Part shown: piece after piece, positions 42,410 to 50,832 of the stretch
Layout: the number at the start of each line of letters is the position of its first letter
How positions within the stretch are numbered: the first letter of the stretch is position 1
Source of the DNA: Niveispirillum sp048066115
GTDB taxonomy: Bacteria > Pseudomonadota > Alphaproteobacteria > Azospirillales > Azospirillaceae
Assembly (NCBI RefSeq): GCF_048066115.1
Contig: NZ_JBLTYX010000005.1
Span: 1 to 64,000, forward strand
Direction: 5' to 3'
Length of the DNA stretch: 64,000 nucleotides
Position numbers and translations under genes: made by a program
Notes under the pieces: generated by a model
Seen by the model: only the letters and a program-made list of their open reading frames with translations
Told to the model about the DNA's origin: nothing
Database searches by the model: none

Positions 42410-43618
42410 TTAATCGCTTATTAACGGTTTCATGGTGTTTTCGATAAATTGACTTGGGCGCCAGCCTTTGGCGAGTTTGTCTAGAAAAAAACTGTCCGCC
42501 GCTCCTATTGCAATTCCGGAAACGGTGCCTAAGCCTGCTGGCAAGAAAAATTCTGAAGTTATTCCAGCCATGGTGCAAATAGCGAATCTCAAAGACTTAC
42601 CAGGTAATTTCTCTGCCCACGATGATTTTGTTGCTTCTTTATAATACTCTTGTATTATTTTTGCATCTGGGTGAACCGTGTTCAGCCATCCTTTGAATCT
42701 GGACGCTGATTCGACAAGATCCAACGCATCTTTGATATTTATTCTCTTGGTATTTACCGCTTCTCTTATGGCATGTGCGTTTCCAATGATATGATCTTGG
42801 AATAACGATATATTACCATGATTTATTTCTCTTCTCCTGACGGTGGATTCCATTTTTGTCTTCATAATGGCCGCCAGACTTGAGCTGGTTGCAATCTCTG
42901 CAGCATAGTGTCCAGACATCACAAGGTCACAAGTTGCTGTGTGTATAAGATTTAATAAGTATCCGCTAGTTAGATCAAGGGGGTGTTGATAAATTTCTTT
43001 GATTTTTTCAGATAGTTTCTTTAAATCATAGTTTGTTTCTACAATGAATCCCTGATCTGTTGCGTGAGTTAAGAAATGCCACGATCTTGGTATTTTTATG
43101 CCCGGAAATCCACTTTCAATGGAGTTGCGAACAGCTTCATTTACATAAGCTTGATCTTCGCAATCTTTTCGAGAAAGTGCGCTCACTCCTTGGGGGTGTG
43201 AGACGCAATCATCTATACTTTTTATTGGCAAATTCTCTAAGAATTTTATAGCTGCCTTCTTTGTTTCTTTCGTATTTCCTAAAACATCAGTAAATTGATT
43301 TATAACAACTTGCTTTGGTGTGTATCTTTCCTTCAAATATCCCGCCAGTTCGATAAGGCCAAAATCATGATATGCAATAGGGCCGTGATCGTTTGTTTGT
43401 ACGGCGGGAATAGTTTTTATATAAGTTATATTGGCCATTCCGCTTTTGGCAATACGCTCCAGTGGGTAAGTGCCGAAATTAGATAATATAGATCTTAGAC
43501 TTGCTTGATCGAGTATTAAGCTTATCTTAGAATAGAAGATCATGGATTCTATTAAGAATCCCATGTCAATTGCGCTCTCAGTGTTTGAGCTTCTCCGGAC
43601 CAATATGGTTTCAAACAT
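42410..43618 (-). CDS. AT-rich orphan gene, protein of unknown function
   Basis: A 402-residue protein of no family I recognise. The gene is strikingly AT-rich against the GC-rich window and uses codons such as ATA, AAA and TTA that neighbours avoid, so recent horizontal transfer is likely. The N-terminal 100 residues hold hydrophobic strands; a segment with HPQGVSALSRKDCEDQAYVNEAV follows; the C-terminal 80 residues contain a glycine-rich hydrophobic stretch (FFLPAGLGTVSGIAIGAADSFFLDKL) and end GWRPSQFIENTMKPLI. Real-gene signs are GGAGG six bases before the ATG and a long intact frame in AT-rich DNA. No mobile element is visible beside it. Confidence 0.75.
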   Translation of the reverse strand: MFETILVRRSSNTESAIDMGFLIESMIFYSKISLILDQASLRSILSNFGTYPLERIAKSGMANITYIKTIPAVQTNDHGPIAYHDFGLIELAGYLKERYTPKQVVINQFTDVLGNTKETKKAAIKFLENLPIKSIDDCVSHPQGVSALSRKDCEDQAYVNEAVRNSIESGFPGIKIPRSWHFLTHATDQGFIVETNYDLKKLSEKIKEIYQHPLDLTSGYLLNLIHTATCDLVMSGHYAAEIATSSSLAAIMKTKMESTVRRREINHGNISLFQDHIIGNAHAIREAVNTKRINIKDALDLVESASRFKGWLNTVHPDAKIIQEYYKEATKSSWAEKLPGKSLRFAICTMAGITSEFFLPAGLGTVSGIAIGAADSFFLDKLAKGWRPSQFIENTMKPLISD

Positions 43619-43727
43619 AGCTCGCCTCCAGGGGGCTTAGTTTAGAAGCACGCTGTAAAAACAGTAAAACAAATATATTATATGGTAAGAGCGCTAAAAT
43701 ATAGAGCTTTCCTTGCTTCCTGACCCC

Positions 43728-44696
43728 TCACCGCACCATCGCCAGTTCCACCGCCGGCCGCATGGCGATGGCGGCGGTGTAACCCAACTGGATCAGTTCC
43801 TCCGCCCGTTCGAATTCCAGGATACCGATATGGCCGATGCGGGGCGTGATCAGCACGTCGGGCGGCTCCCCGGCCAGCCGTGAGCGCGTGATGCGGTCCT
43901 GCATGATGTCGATGGAACTGGCCATCACCTCCAGGATGCCCGGCGCCGGGGCGCGGGGCGGCTTGGTGAAATGGGTGTGGAAATGGTGACGCGCCGTTTC
44001 CCCCACCTCCGACAGTTTGGCGGCCAGCTTGGCCAGCGGCTTGGGCACGGGGCGCGGCGCCGGGGCCGTCTCCGTCTCCACATCGACCGGATGTTCGGGC
44101 AGGGAGACATTGACGGGGCCCAGCTGTGCCTTGGACAATCGCGGCATCTGCGACAGGTCGCCGTTCAGGTTGATGGCGATCACCACCTCCGCGCCCAAGG
44201 CCCGGCACAGCGACACGGGCACCGGGTTCACCAGGGCGCCATCGGCCAGCCACATGTTCTGATGCGGCACGGCGGGAAACATGCCGGGGATGGCGGCGGA
44301 TGCCCGCACCACGTCCAGCAGGTGCCCCTCGCGCAGCCAGACCTCCTTGCCCGTCGACAGGTCGGTGGCGACGGCGGCGAACGGGATGGGCAGCGACTCG
44401 ATGGGCACGTCGGTGCGCTCATTGCGGAACCGGTCATAGGCCTTTTCCACGCTGACCAGCCCGCCGCGCGAGAAGGTGACATCCAGCAGCTTCAGCGCGT
44501 CCAGCATGCCGAAGCCCTGGGCATATTCCTGCAATTCGTCCAGCAGGTCGGTCAGGTACGCGGCCCCCACCAGGGCCCCGACCGACGTGCCGGCGATGAC
44601 GTCGGGCTTCAGCCCGAATTCCGCGAAGGCCCGCAGCACGCCCACATGTGCCCAGCCGCGCGCCGCGCCACTGCCCAATGCCAAACCGATTTTCAT
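43728..44696 (-). CDS. Patatin-like phospholipase (RssA family)
   Basis: A 322-residue cytoplasmic serine hydrolase. The oxyanion-hole motif GSGAARGWAH lies at residues 8-17, the nucleophile elbow GTSVGA has Ser38 and the catalytic Asp152 is in LADGALVNP, giving the patatin Ser-Asp dyad. The C-terminal 100 residues are a helical extension present in RssA-like proteins. Lipid acyl-ester hydrolysis is expected; the physiological substrate is unknown. It is divergent from the sterol-desaturase gene. Confidence 0.92.
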   Translation of the reverse strand: MKIGLALGSGAARGWAHVGVLRAFAEFGLKPDVIAGTSVGALVGAAYLTDLLDELQEYAQGFGMLDALKLLDVTFSRGGLVSVEKAYDRFRNERTDVPIESLPIPFAAVATDLSTGKEVWLREGHLLDVVRASAAIPGMFPAVPHQNMWLADGALVNPVPVSLCRALGAEVVIAINLNGDLSQMPRLSKAQLGPVNVSLPEHPVDVETETAPAPRPVPKPLAKLAAKLSEVGETARHHFHTHFTKPPRAPAPGILEVMASSIDIMQDRITRSRLAGEPPDVLITPRIGHIGILEFERAEELIQLGYTAAIAMRPAVELAMVR

Positions 44697-44811
44697 GCTA
44701 TGCCTTTATCCGCCTGCAACCTGCGACCGCGGGGAACCTTGCGCGATGGCGCGGCAACCGGCAATACATCCGTGGCAATACGTCCGTTGTTCTGTGCCAA
44801 AAGGAAGATCG

Positions 44812-45693
44812 ATGCGCGCCGTCATCGCCCATCTGCTATGGCCCCTGCTGGTGGCCATCTGCATCGCCGGCTATTGGTATGGCGGGCAGGTGGGACATCC
44901 CATCCTGGCCTTCAACATCACCTATTTCGGCCTGGCCATCGCGCTGCTGGTCCTGGAACGGGTGATGCCGTACGAGCGGGAATGGATGAAAAGCGACGGG
45001 CAGCTGTGGAACGATATCGCCCATACGGTGCTGAACAAGGGGCTGGGCCAGGTGGTCGCCCTGTCCGTCGCCATGCTGGGGCTGGATCAGGCCGGGCCGG
45101 AGGCGGCGTCGGGTTTCTGGCCCGGCGACTGGCCGCTGGCGGCACAGGTGCTGCTGGCCATGATCCTGGGCGAATTCGGCCTCTATTGGGCGCACCGCAC
45201 GGCGCATGAATTCCGCGCCATCTGGCACTGGCATGCCATCCATCACAGCGTCACCAAGCTGTGGATCGTCAATACCGGCCGCTTCCATTTCCTGGACAGC
45301 ATGTGGAAGACGGCCTTCGCCATGGCCATCGCCGGTCTGGCGGGCGCGCCCAAGGACGTGATCCTTTGGGTTCTGGCCATCACCACCTATATTGGCTTCC
45401 TGACCCACTGCAATGTCGACATGCGCTGCGGCCCGCTGAACTGGGTCTTCTCCACGCCGGAGCTGCACCGCTGGCACCATAACCGCGACCCGATCGAGGG
45501 CAATGTCAATTACGGGGAGAATTTCATCCTCTGGGACATGGTCTTCGGCACCCGTCACCTGCCGTCCGACCGCAAGCCGCCGGTCAATATCGGCTGCAAG
45601 GACATGGTGCCCGACAGCTTCCTGGGTCAGCTCGCCTACCCGTTCAAGGCTTGGGCGCGGCGGGACTTCTTCAACAAGAAGAAGGTCGCCTGA
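44812..45693 (+). CDS. Sterol desaturase / fatty acid hydroxylase family protein
   Basis: A 293-residue inner-membrane di-iron enzyme. The histidine boxes are HRTAHE, HWHAIHHS and HRWHHNRD, the usual three clusters between four or more membrane segments. Bacterial relatives hydroxylate or desaturate fatty acids, carotenoids or hopanoids; which one applies is not evident. The ATG at 44812 has AAGGA eight bases upstream; the open frame extends to 44476 across the patatin start but that part is not protein-like. Confidence 0.9.
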   Translation: MRAVIAHLLWPLLVAICIAGYWYGGQVGHPILAFNITYFGLAIALLVLERVMPYEREWMKSDGQLWNDIAHTVLNKGLGQVVALSVAMLGLDQAGPEAASGFWPGDWPLAAQVLLAMILGEFGLYWAHRTAHEFRAIWHWHAIHHSVTKLWIVNTGRFHFLDSMWKTAFAMAIAGLAGAPKDVILWVLAITTYIGFLTHCNVDMRCGPLNWVFSTPELHRWHHNRDPIEGNVNYGENFILWDMVFGTRHLPSDRKPPVNIGCKDMVPDSFLGQLAYPFKAWARRDFFNKKKVA

Positions 45694-45765
45694 CGGTGGG
45701 TGGTTGCGTTCGGATTTCATGGGGTGCATCATTTTGATGATAGGGCGCTAAGTTTGGGAGCTGCC

Positions 45766-45957
45766 ATGGCAACCGTCGAGCTGCACCAGTTCGTCGAACA
45801 ACTCTCAAATTTCTACACAGACGCCGAAGCACAGCTGTGGTTGCATATGCTTCACCCTATGCTGCCAGGGGCTCGACCTATCGATCTGCTCAATAATGGG
45901 CAGGAAGAAGCAGTGCTCGCCTTGATCAAGCGGCTGGAGCACGGCGCTTTCACCTGA
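45766..45957 (+). CDS. Short DUF2384 (Xre/MbcA/ParS toxin-binding) protein, orphan
   Basis: A 63-residue protein. The segment from DAEAQLWLHMLHPML through ARPIDLLNNGQEEAVLALIKRLEHG matches the toxin-binding domain of Xre/MbcA/ParS antitoxins (DUF2384), which normally follows an HTH and is paired with a RES-domain toxin. Here the HTH part is missing and no RES toxin is adjacent. GGGAG lies six bases before the ATG at 45766; the frame opens at 45700 but the upstream part is atypical. It could be a remnant or a free regulator of a distant toxin. Confidence 0.7.
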   Translation: MATVELHQFVEQLSNFYTDAEAQLWLHMLHPMLPGARPIDLLNNGQEEAVLALIKRLEHGAFT

Positions 45958-46099
45958 CTCAGGGTGCTGGAGTGCGATGTCAGCGTTGCACGGGGCCAGC
46001 GTCACGCGAACGCCGTGAAAGCGTCACAACGGCGCAAGACCCGGCGGGCCAGTTTGTGCTATGGCGTGACAGGGCTTTGTCCGTAAAGGGGGATTTCCG

Positions 46100-47443
46100 A
46101 TGCGCATTGCCGTCATCGGCACCGGCTATGTCGGTCTCGTCTCAGGTGCCTGCTTTTCTGAATTCGGCGTGGATACGGTCTGCGTCGACAAGGACCAGGG
46201 CAAGATCGACCGGCTGTTGAAGGGGGAGATCCCCATTTACGAACCCGGCCTGGAAGCCCTGGTGGAAAAGAACGCCAAGGCCGGCCGCCTGTCCTTCACC
46301 AACGACCTGCCGACCGCCGTTGCCGGCGCCGACGCCGTGTTCATCGCCGTGGGTACCCCGTCGCGCCGTGGCGACGGCCATGCCGACCTGTCCTATGTCT
46401 ATGCGGCGGCGGCGGAGATCGCGGCCGCCCTGGACCCCGACGACTACACCGTCATCGTCACCAAGAGCACGGTGCCGGTGGGCACGGGGCGCGAGGTGGC
46501 GCGCATCATCCGCAAGACCCGGCCGGAAGCCGATTTCGACGTGGCGTCCAACCCGGAATTCCTGCGCGAAGGCTCGGCCATCGAAGACTTCATGCGCCCC
46601 GACCGCGTGGTGATCGGCACCGACAGCGATCGGGCGCGCCAGGTGATGCGGGCGCTGTACCGCCCGCTGTTCCTGATCGAAACGCCGATGGTCTTCACCA
46701 GCCTGGAGACGTCGGAACTGATCAAATACGCCGCCAACACCTTCCTGGCCGCCAAGATCACCTTCATCAACGAGGTGGCGGATCTGTGCGAGAAGGTGGG
46801 GGCCGACGTGCATGATGTGGCCAAGGGCATCGGCCTGGATAACCGCATCGGCAAGAAGTTCCTGCATCCCGGTCCCGGCTATGGCGGTTCCTGCTTCCCC
46901 AAGGACACTTTGGCCCTGGTGAAGACCGCCCAGGATTACGGCTCCCCCCTGCGCATCATCGAAACCGTCGTCGACATCAATGACCGGCGCAAGAAGGCCA
47001 TGGCGGATCGCGTCATCGCCGCCTGCGGCGGGTCGGTTCAGGGCAAACGCATCGGCGTGCTGGGTGTGACCTTCAAGCCCAATACCGACGACATGCGCGA
47101 CGCCCCGGCGCTGGACATCATCCCCGCCCTGCAGGCGGCCGGCGCCACCGTGGCGGCCTATGACCCGGCCGGCATGCATGAGGCGGGCAGGATGCTGCCG
47201 GGTGTGGAATGGGCGGCCGATACCTATGCCGCGCTGGACGGGGCCGACTGTGCCCTGGTGCTGACGGAATGGAACGAGTTCCGCATGCTGAACCTGTCCC
47301 GCGTGCTGAAAGCCATGAAGGCGCCGGTGCTGGTCGATCTGCGCAACATCTTCAATCCGGAAGACGCGGAAATGGCCGGCTTCGCCTATCACAGCGTCGG
47401 CCGGCCGGGCCGCGTGAAGAAGGGGAAGGGTGAGGTACATTGA
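46100..47443 (+). CDS. ugd: UDP-glucose 6-dehydrogenase
   Basis: A 447-residue enzyme making UDP-glucuronate by two NAD-dependent oxidations, for capsule, exopolysaccharide or lipid A modification. The NAD-binding GTGYVGLV is at residues 7-14, TKSTVPVGTG at about 121-130, NPEFLREGSA at 151-160, and the catalytic Cys265 lies in PGPGYGGSCFPKD. The C-terminal domain has GVTFKPNTDDMRDAPAL. No other polysaccharide genes adjoin it, but a phosphomannomutase/phosphoglucomutase lies 2 kb downstream on the same strand. Confidence 0.96.
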   Translation: MRIAVIGTGYVGLVSGACFSEFGVDTVCVDKDQGKIDRLLKGEIPIYEPGLEALVEKNAKAGRLSFTNDLPTAVAGADAVFIAVGTPSRRGDGHADLSYVYAAAAEIAAALDPDDYTVIVTKSTVPVGTGREVARIIRKTRPEADFDVASNPEFLREGSAIEDFMRPDRVVIGTDSDRARQVMRALYRPLFLIETPMVFTSLETSELIKYAANTFLAAKITFINEVADLCEKVGADVHDVAKGIGLDNRIGKKFLHPGPGYGGSCFPKDTLALVKTAQDYGSPLRIIETVVDINDRRKKAMADRVIAACGGSVQGKRIGVLGVTFKPNTDDMRDAPALDIIPALQAAGATVAAYDPAGMHEAGRMLPGVEWAADTYAALDGADCALVLTEWNEFRMLNLSRVLKAMKAPVLVDLRNIFNPEDAEMAGFAYHSVGRPGRVKKGKGEVH

Positions 47444-47462
47444 GGGGGTGACGCCCCCTCAA
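47440..47462. terminator. Hairpin spanning the ugd and SDR stop codons
   Basis: TTGAGGGGG pairs with CCCCCTCAA across TGACG and contains the stop codons of both converging genes. There is no T-run; it could still act on both transcripts. Confidence 0.45.
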
Positions 47463-48208
47463 ATCCCCTGGCCGCCCGACACCTCGATCCGCTGTGCCGT
47501 GACCCAGCGATTGGCGGGCGACAGCAGGGATGCGATCATCGGCCCGATATCGTCGGGCACGCCGACGCGGCCCAGTGCCGTCATGTCGGCGAAGAACTTG
47601 TTGAATTCCGGCGTGTCGCGCACGGCCCCGCCGAAGAAATCGGTCTCGATGGCGCCGGGTGCCACGATATTGACGGCAATGCCGCGGCCGCCCAGTTCCT
47701 TGGCCATATAGAGCGTCAGCGTCTCCATCGCGCCTTTCACGGCAGCATAGGCACCCCAGCCGGGGGCCGACACCCGCGTCAGGCCCGATGACAGGTTGAC
47801 GATGCGCCCGCCATCGGCGATCAGGCCCAGCAAGGCTTGGGTCAGGAAGAACGGGCCCTTGAAATGCACATCGACCAGCTTGTCGAACTGCGCTTCGGTC
47901 GTCTCGGCGATCAGGGCATGGTCGCCATGGCCGGCATTGTTGACCAGATGGTCGAAACTGTCGCAGCCCCAGGTCCGGGACAGGGCGGTGCGCAGCCGCT
48001 CGGCGAATGCGGGGAAACTGGCGGCGGCGCCGACATCCAGCGGCAGGGCGACCGCCTTGCGGCCCAGCGCTTCGATCTCCGCGACGACCTTTTCCGCCTC
48101 GTCACTGCGGCTGTGATAGGTGATGATGATGTCGCCGCCGTTGCGGGCGACAGCGAGTGCCGTGTTGCGGCCCAGGCCGCGGCTGGCGCCGGTGATGAGC
48201 GTAATCAT
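47459..48208 (-). CDS. Short-chain dehydrogenase/reductase
   Basis: A 249-residue SDR. Cofactor motif TGASRGLG is at residues 6-13, NNAG at about 90, the catalytic YAAVKGA near 158 and the closing WVTAQRIEVSGGQGI. GGAG lies seven bases before the ATG. It is divergent from an AraC-type regulator gene with a 171-bp gap, an arrangement in which AraC_N-type regulators often control the neighbouring oxidoreductase. Confidence 0.9.
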   Translation of the reverse strand: MITLITGASRGLGRNTALAVARNGGDIIITYHSRSDEAEKVVAEIEALGRKAVALPLDVGAAASFPAFAERLRTALSRTWGCDSFDHLVNNAGHGDHALIAETTEAQFDKLVDVHFKGPFFLTQALLGLIADGGRIVNLSSGLTRVSAPGWGAYAAVKGAMETLTLYMAKELGGRGIAVNIVAPGAIETDFFGGAVRDTPEFNKFFADMTALGRVGVPDDIGPMIASLLSPANRWVTAQRIEVSGGQGI

Positions 48209-48379
48209 GATGCAACTCCTTCATTTTCCGGGGCTTTCCGTTGTGGTTCGCCCCGGTTGCCGATGAAGGGATTTATAAATCCGCCTGCCGGTCGCGTCGT
48301 TGCCGGAACCTGGGTGTTGTTTGCCTAATCCTCCAAAATTGTCTTTGCGCGAGCCCCGCGGATCGGCCAGGATCGGGGG

Positions 48380-49267
48380 ATGAGTGACGCCCTTCTCCAT
48401 GCCGTCCGGCACTATGTGGAGGCGCATGCCGACCAGACCGGCATCGCCCGTACCCCCGTTGCCGGCCTGACGACCATCCGGTCCACCACGCCCAGCGGGC
48501 TGGTCCATGCCGTCCAGCACCCGATCGTCTGTCTGGTCCTGCAGGGCACCAAGCAGGTGACGATGGGCGCGCGGACCTTCGGTTTCGGGGCCGGCGACAG
48601 CCTGCTGATCACTGCCGACGTGCCCATCGTCAGCCAGATCACCACGGCCAGCGCTGAAACCCCGTACATGTCCCTGGTGCTGGACCTGGACTTGGCCATC
48701 ATCGCCGAACTGGCGGTGCAGATGGGGGCGGTGGGGGAGGGGGACGACGGTCCCGTCCGGGTCGATTCCACCGATGGGGAGGTGGCGGAGGTGGCGCTGC
48801 GCCTGATGCGGCTGCTGGACCGGCCGGCATCGGTGCCGGTGCTACACGCGTCCCTGGTGCGCGAACTGCATTACTGGCTGCTGTCCAGCAGCCATGGGCA
48901 GGCGATCCGCCGCCTGGGCTGGCCCGACAGCCATGCCAGCCGCGTGGCCCGTGCCGTTTCCCTGCTGCGGTCGGACTATGCGCAGCCGCTGCCGGTGGAA
49001 AGGCTGGCGGCGGTGGCGGGGATGAGCCCGTCCTCCTTCCACCAGCATTTCCGCACCGTCACCTCGCTGTCGCCCCTGCAGTTCCAGAAACAGTTGCGCC
49101 TGATCGAGGCGCGGCGGCGCATGCTGGCGGAAGGTTTGACGGTCAGCAGCGCCGCCTTTGCCGTGGGTTATGAAAGCGTGTCGCAGTTCACCCGCGAATA
49201 TCGCCGCATGTTCGGCCAGCCGCCGGCGCGGGAGACGGAGGCGGTAAGGAACAAGACCGCAGCCTGA
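48380..49267 (+). CDS. AraC family regulator (AraC_N type)
   Basis: A 295-residue regulator. The N-terminal AraC_N domain includes HPIVCLVLQGTKQVTMGARTFGFGAGDSLLI; the C-terminal double HTH shows LPVERLAAVAGMSPSSFHQHFRTVTSLSPLQFQKQLRLIEARRRML and VGYESVSQFTREYRRMFG. Probably the activator of the divergent SDR gene, by position. The ATG at 48380 is preceded by GGGG. Confidence 0.9.
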   Translation: MSDALLHAVRHYVEAHADQTGIARTPVAGLTTIRSTTPSGLVHAVQHPIVCLVLQGTKQVTMGARTFGFGAGDSLLITADVPIVSQITTASAETPYMSLVLDLDLAIIAELAVQMGAVGEGDDGPVRVDSTDGEVAEVALRLMRLLDRPASVPVLHASLVRELHYWLLSSSHGQAIRRLGWPDSHASRVARAVSLLRSDYAQPLPVERLAAVAGMSPSSFHQHFRTVTSLSPLQFQKQLRLIEARRRMLAEGLTVSSAAFAVGYESVSQFTREYRRMFGQPPARETEAVRNKTAA

Positions 49268-49437
49268 GGCGTTCTCACGGCTTGGGTGGCTGTCGGTAAT
49301 GCCGGTGCCGCCACTACCTGCACGTGTTGATCCAGGCTACTCCTTCCGGGCCGTTCAACAGGCTGGCGGGCGGTCGCGGCTTGTGCTTTGCTGCGGCCAT
49401 AAACCTCTTTAACCAACCCTTCTCAGGTGACGGAAAC

Positions 49438-50832
49438 ATGACCCTGGCGCATAATTTCCACCCCACGGTCCTGCGCGAATACGATATCCGCGGCATCATC
49501 GGAAAGACGCTGACGACCGACGACGCACGCGCCATCGGCCGCGGATTCGGCACCATGGTGGTGCGCGCCGGGGGCAAGAAGGTCGCCATCGGCTATGATG
49601 GCCGCCTGTCCTCGCCCGACCTGGAAGCAGCCGCCGTCGAAGGGCTGAAATCCACCGGCCTGCATGTGGTGCGCATCGGCCTGGGCCCGACGCCCATGCT
49701 GTATTTCACCACCCGCCATCTGAAGCTGGATGGCGGCGTGATGATCACCGGGTCGCACAATCCGCCGGATTATAACGGTTTCAAGATGATGCTGGGCAAG
49801 GCGCCGTTCTATGGCAGCCAGATCCTGGAAATCGGCAAGATCGCCGCCGCCGGCGATTTCGCCACCGGTGAAGGCACCGAAGAGACGCAGGACGTCCAGG
49901 ACGCCTATGTCGACCGCCTGGCCCAGGATTATGACGGCACCCGCGACCTGAACGTGGTCTGGGACAATGGCAATGGTGCCGCCGGCGAGATCCTGCGCCG
50001 CCTGGTGAAGAAGCTGCCGGGCAAGCACACGCTGCTGTTCGATGATATCGACGGCAATTTCCCCAACCACCATCCCGACCCGACCATCCCGGAAAACCTT
50101 GAGGACATCATCCACAAGGTGGCCGAGCTGAAGGCCGACCTGGGCATCGCGTTCGACGGCGATGCCGATCGTATCGGTGCGGTGGATGAGAAGGGCCGTA
50201 TCGTCTGGGGCGACCAGCTGGTGGCGATTTATTCCAAGGACGTGCTGAAGGCCCATCCCGGCGCCACCATCATCGCCGATGTGAAGGCCAGCCAGACCCT
50301 GTTCGACCAGATCACCAAGCTGGGCGGTACGCCGCTGATGTGGAAGACCGGCCATTCGCTGCTGAAGGCCAAGATGGCGGAGACCAACAGCCCGCTGGCC
50401 GGCGAGATGTCGGGCCATATCTTCTTCGCCGACAAATATTATGGCTTCGACGACGCGCTTTATTGCGGCGTCCGCCTGCTGGGTCTGGTGTCGCGCCATG
50501 GTGAGCTGTCGGCCCTGCGCGACGAGCTGCCCGAGGTGTTGAACACCCCGGAAATCCGTTTCCAGGTCAGCGAGGAGCGCAAGTTCGTCGCCGTGGACGA
50601 GATCAAGGCCCGCGCCAAGGAAGACGCCGCGGCGGAAGGGGCGGAGGTCAACGACATCGACGGTGTCCGCGTGAAGACCGCCGATGGCTGGTGGCTGCTG
50701 CGCGCGTCCAACACCCAGGACGTGCTGGTGGCCCGCGCCGAGGCCTTCAGTCCGGAAGGGCTGGAGCGCCTGAAGGCCACCATCAAGGGCCAGCTGGCCA
50801 AGAGCGGCATCGAAGCGCCGGCCGATTTCTGA
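49438..50832 (+). CDS. Phosphomannomutase/phosphoglucomutase
   Basis: A 464-residue alpha-D-phosphohexomutase (AlgC/ManB-like) interconverting 1- and 6-phosphates of mannose or glucose for GDP-mannose and other sugar nucleotides. The phosphoserine Ser106 is in TGSHNPPDYNG, the magnesium site DGDADR at 240-245, the sugar-binding loop in GEMSGHIFF and the phosphate site RASNTQD near the C-terminus. AGGTGACGGAAAC precedes the ATG at 49438. Its stop codon overlaps the candidate ATG (50832) of the AraC-type gene, so the two may be co-translated. Confidence 0.94.
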   Translation: MTLAHNFHPTVLREYDIRGIIGKTLTTDDARAIGRGFGTMVVRAGGKKVAIGYDGRLSSPDLEAAAVEGLKSTGLHVVRIGLGPTPMLYFTTRHLKLDGGVMITGSHNPPDYNGFKMMLGKAPFYGSQILEIGKIAAAGDFATGEGTEETQDVQDAYVDRLAQDYDGTRDLNVVWDNGNGAAGEILRRLVKKLPGKHTLLFDDIDGNFPNHHPDPTIPENLEDIIHKVAELKADLGIAFDGDADRIGAVDEKGRIVWGDQLVAIYSKDVLKAHPGATIIADVKASQTLFDQITKLGGTPLMWKTGHSLLKAKMAETNSPLAGEMSGHIFFADKYYGFDDALYCGVRLLGLVSRHGELSALRDELPEVLNTPEIRFQVSEERKFVAVDEIKARAKEDAAAEGAEVNDIDGVRVKTADGWWLLRASNTQDVLVARAEAFSPEGLERLKATIKGQLAKSGIEAPADF

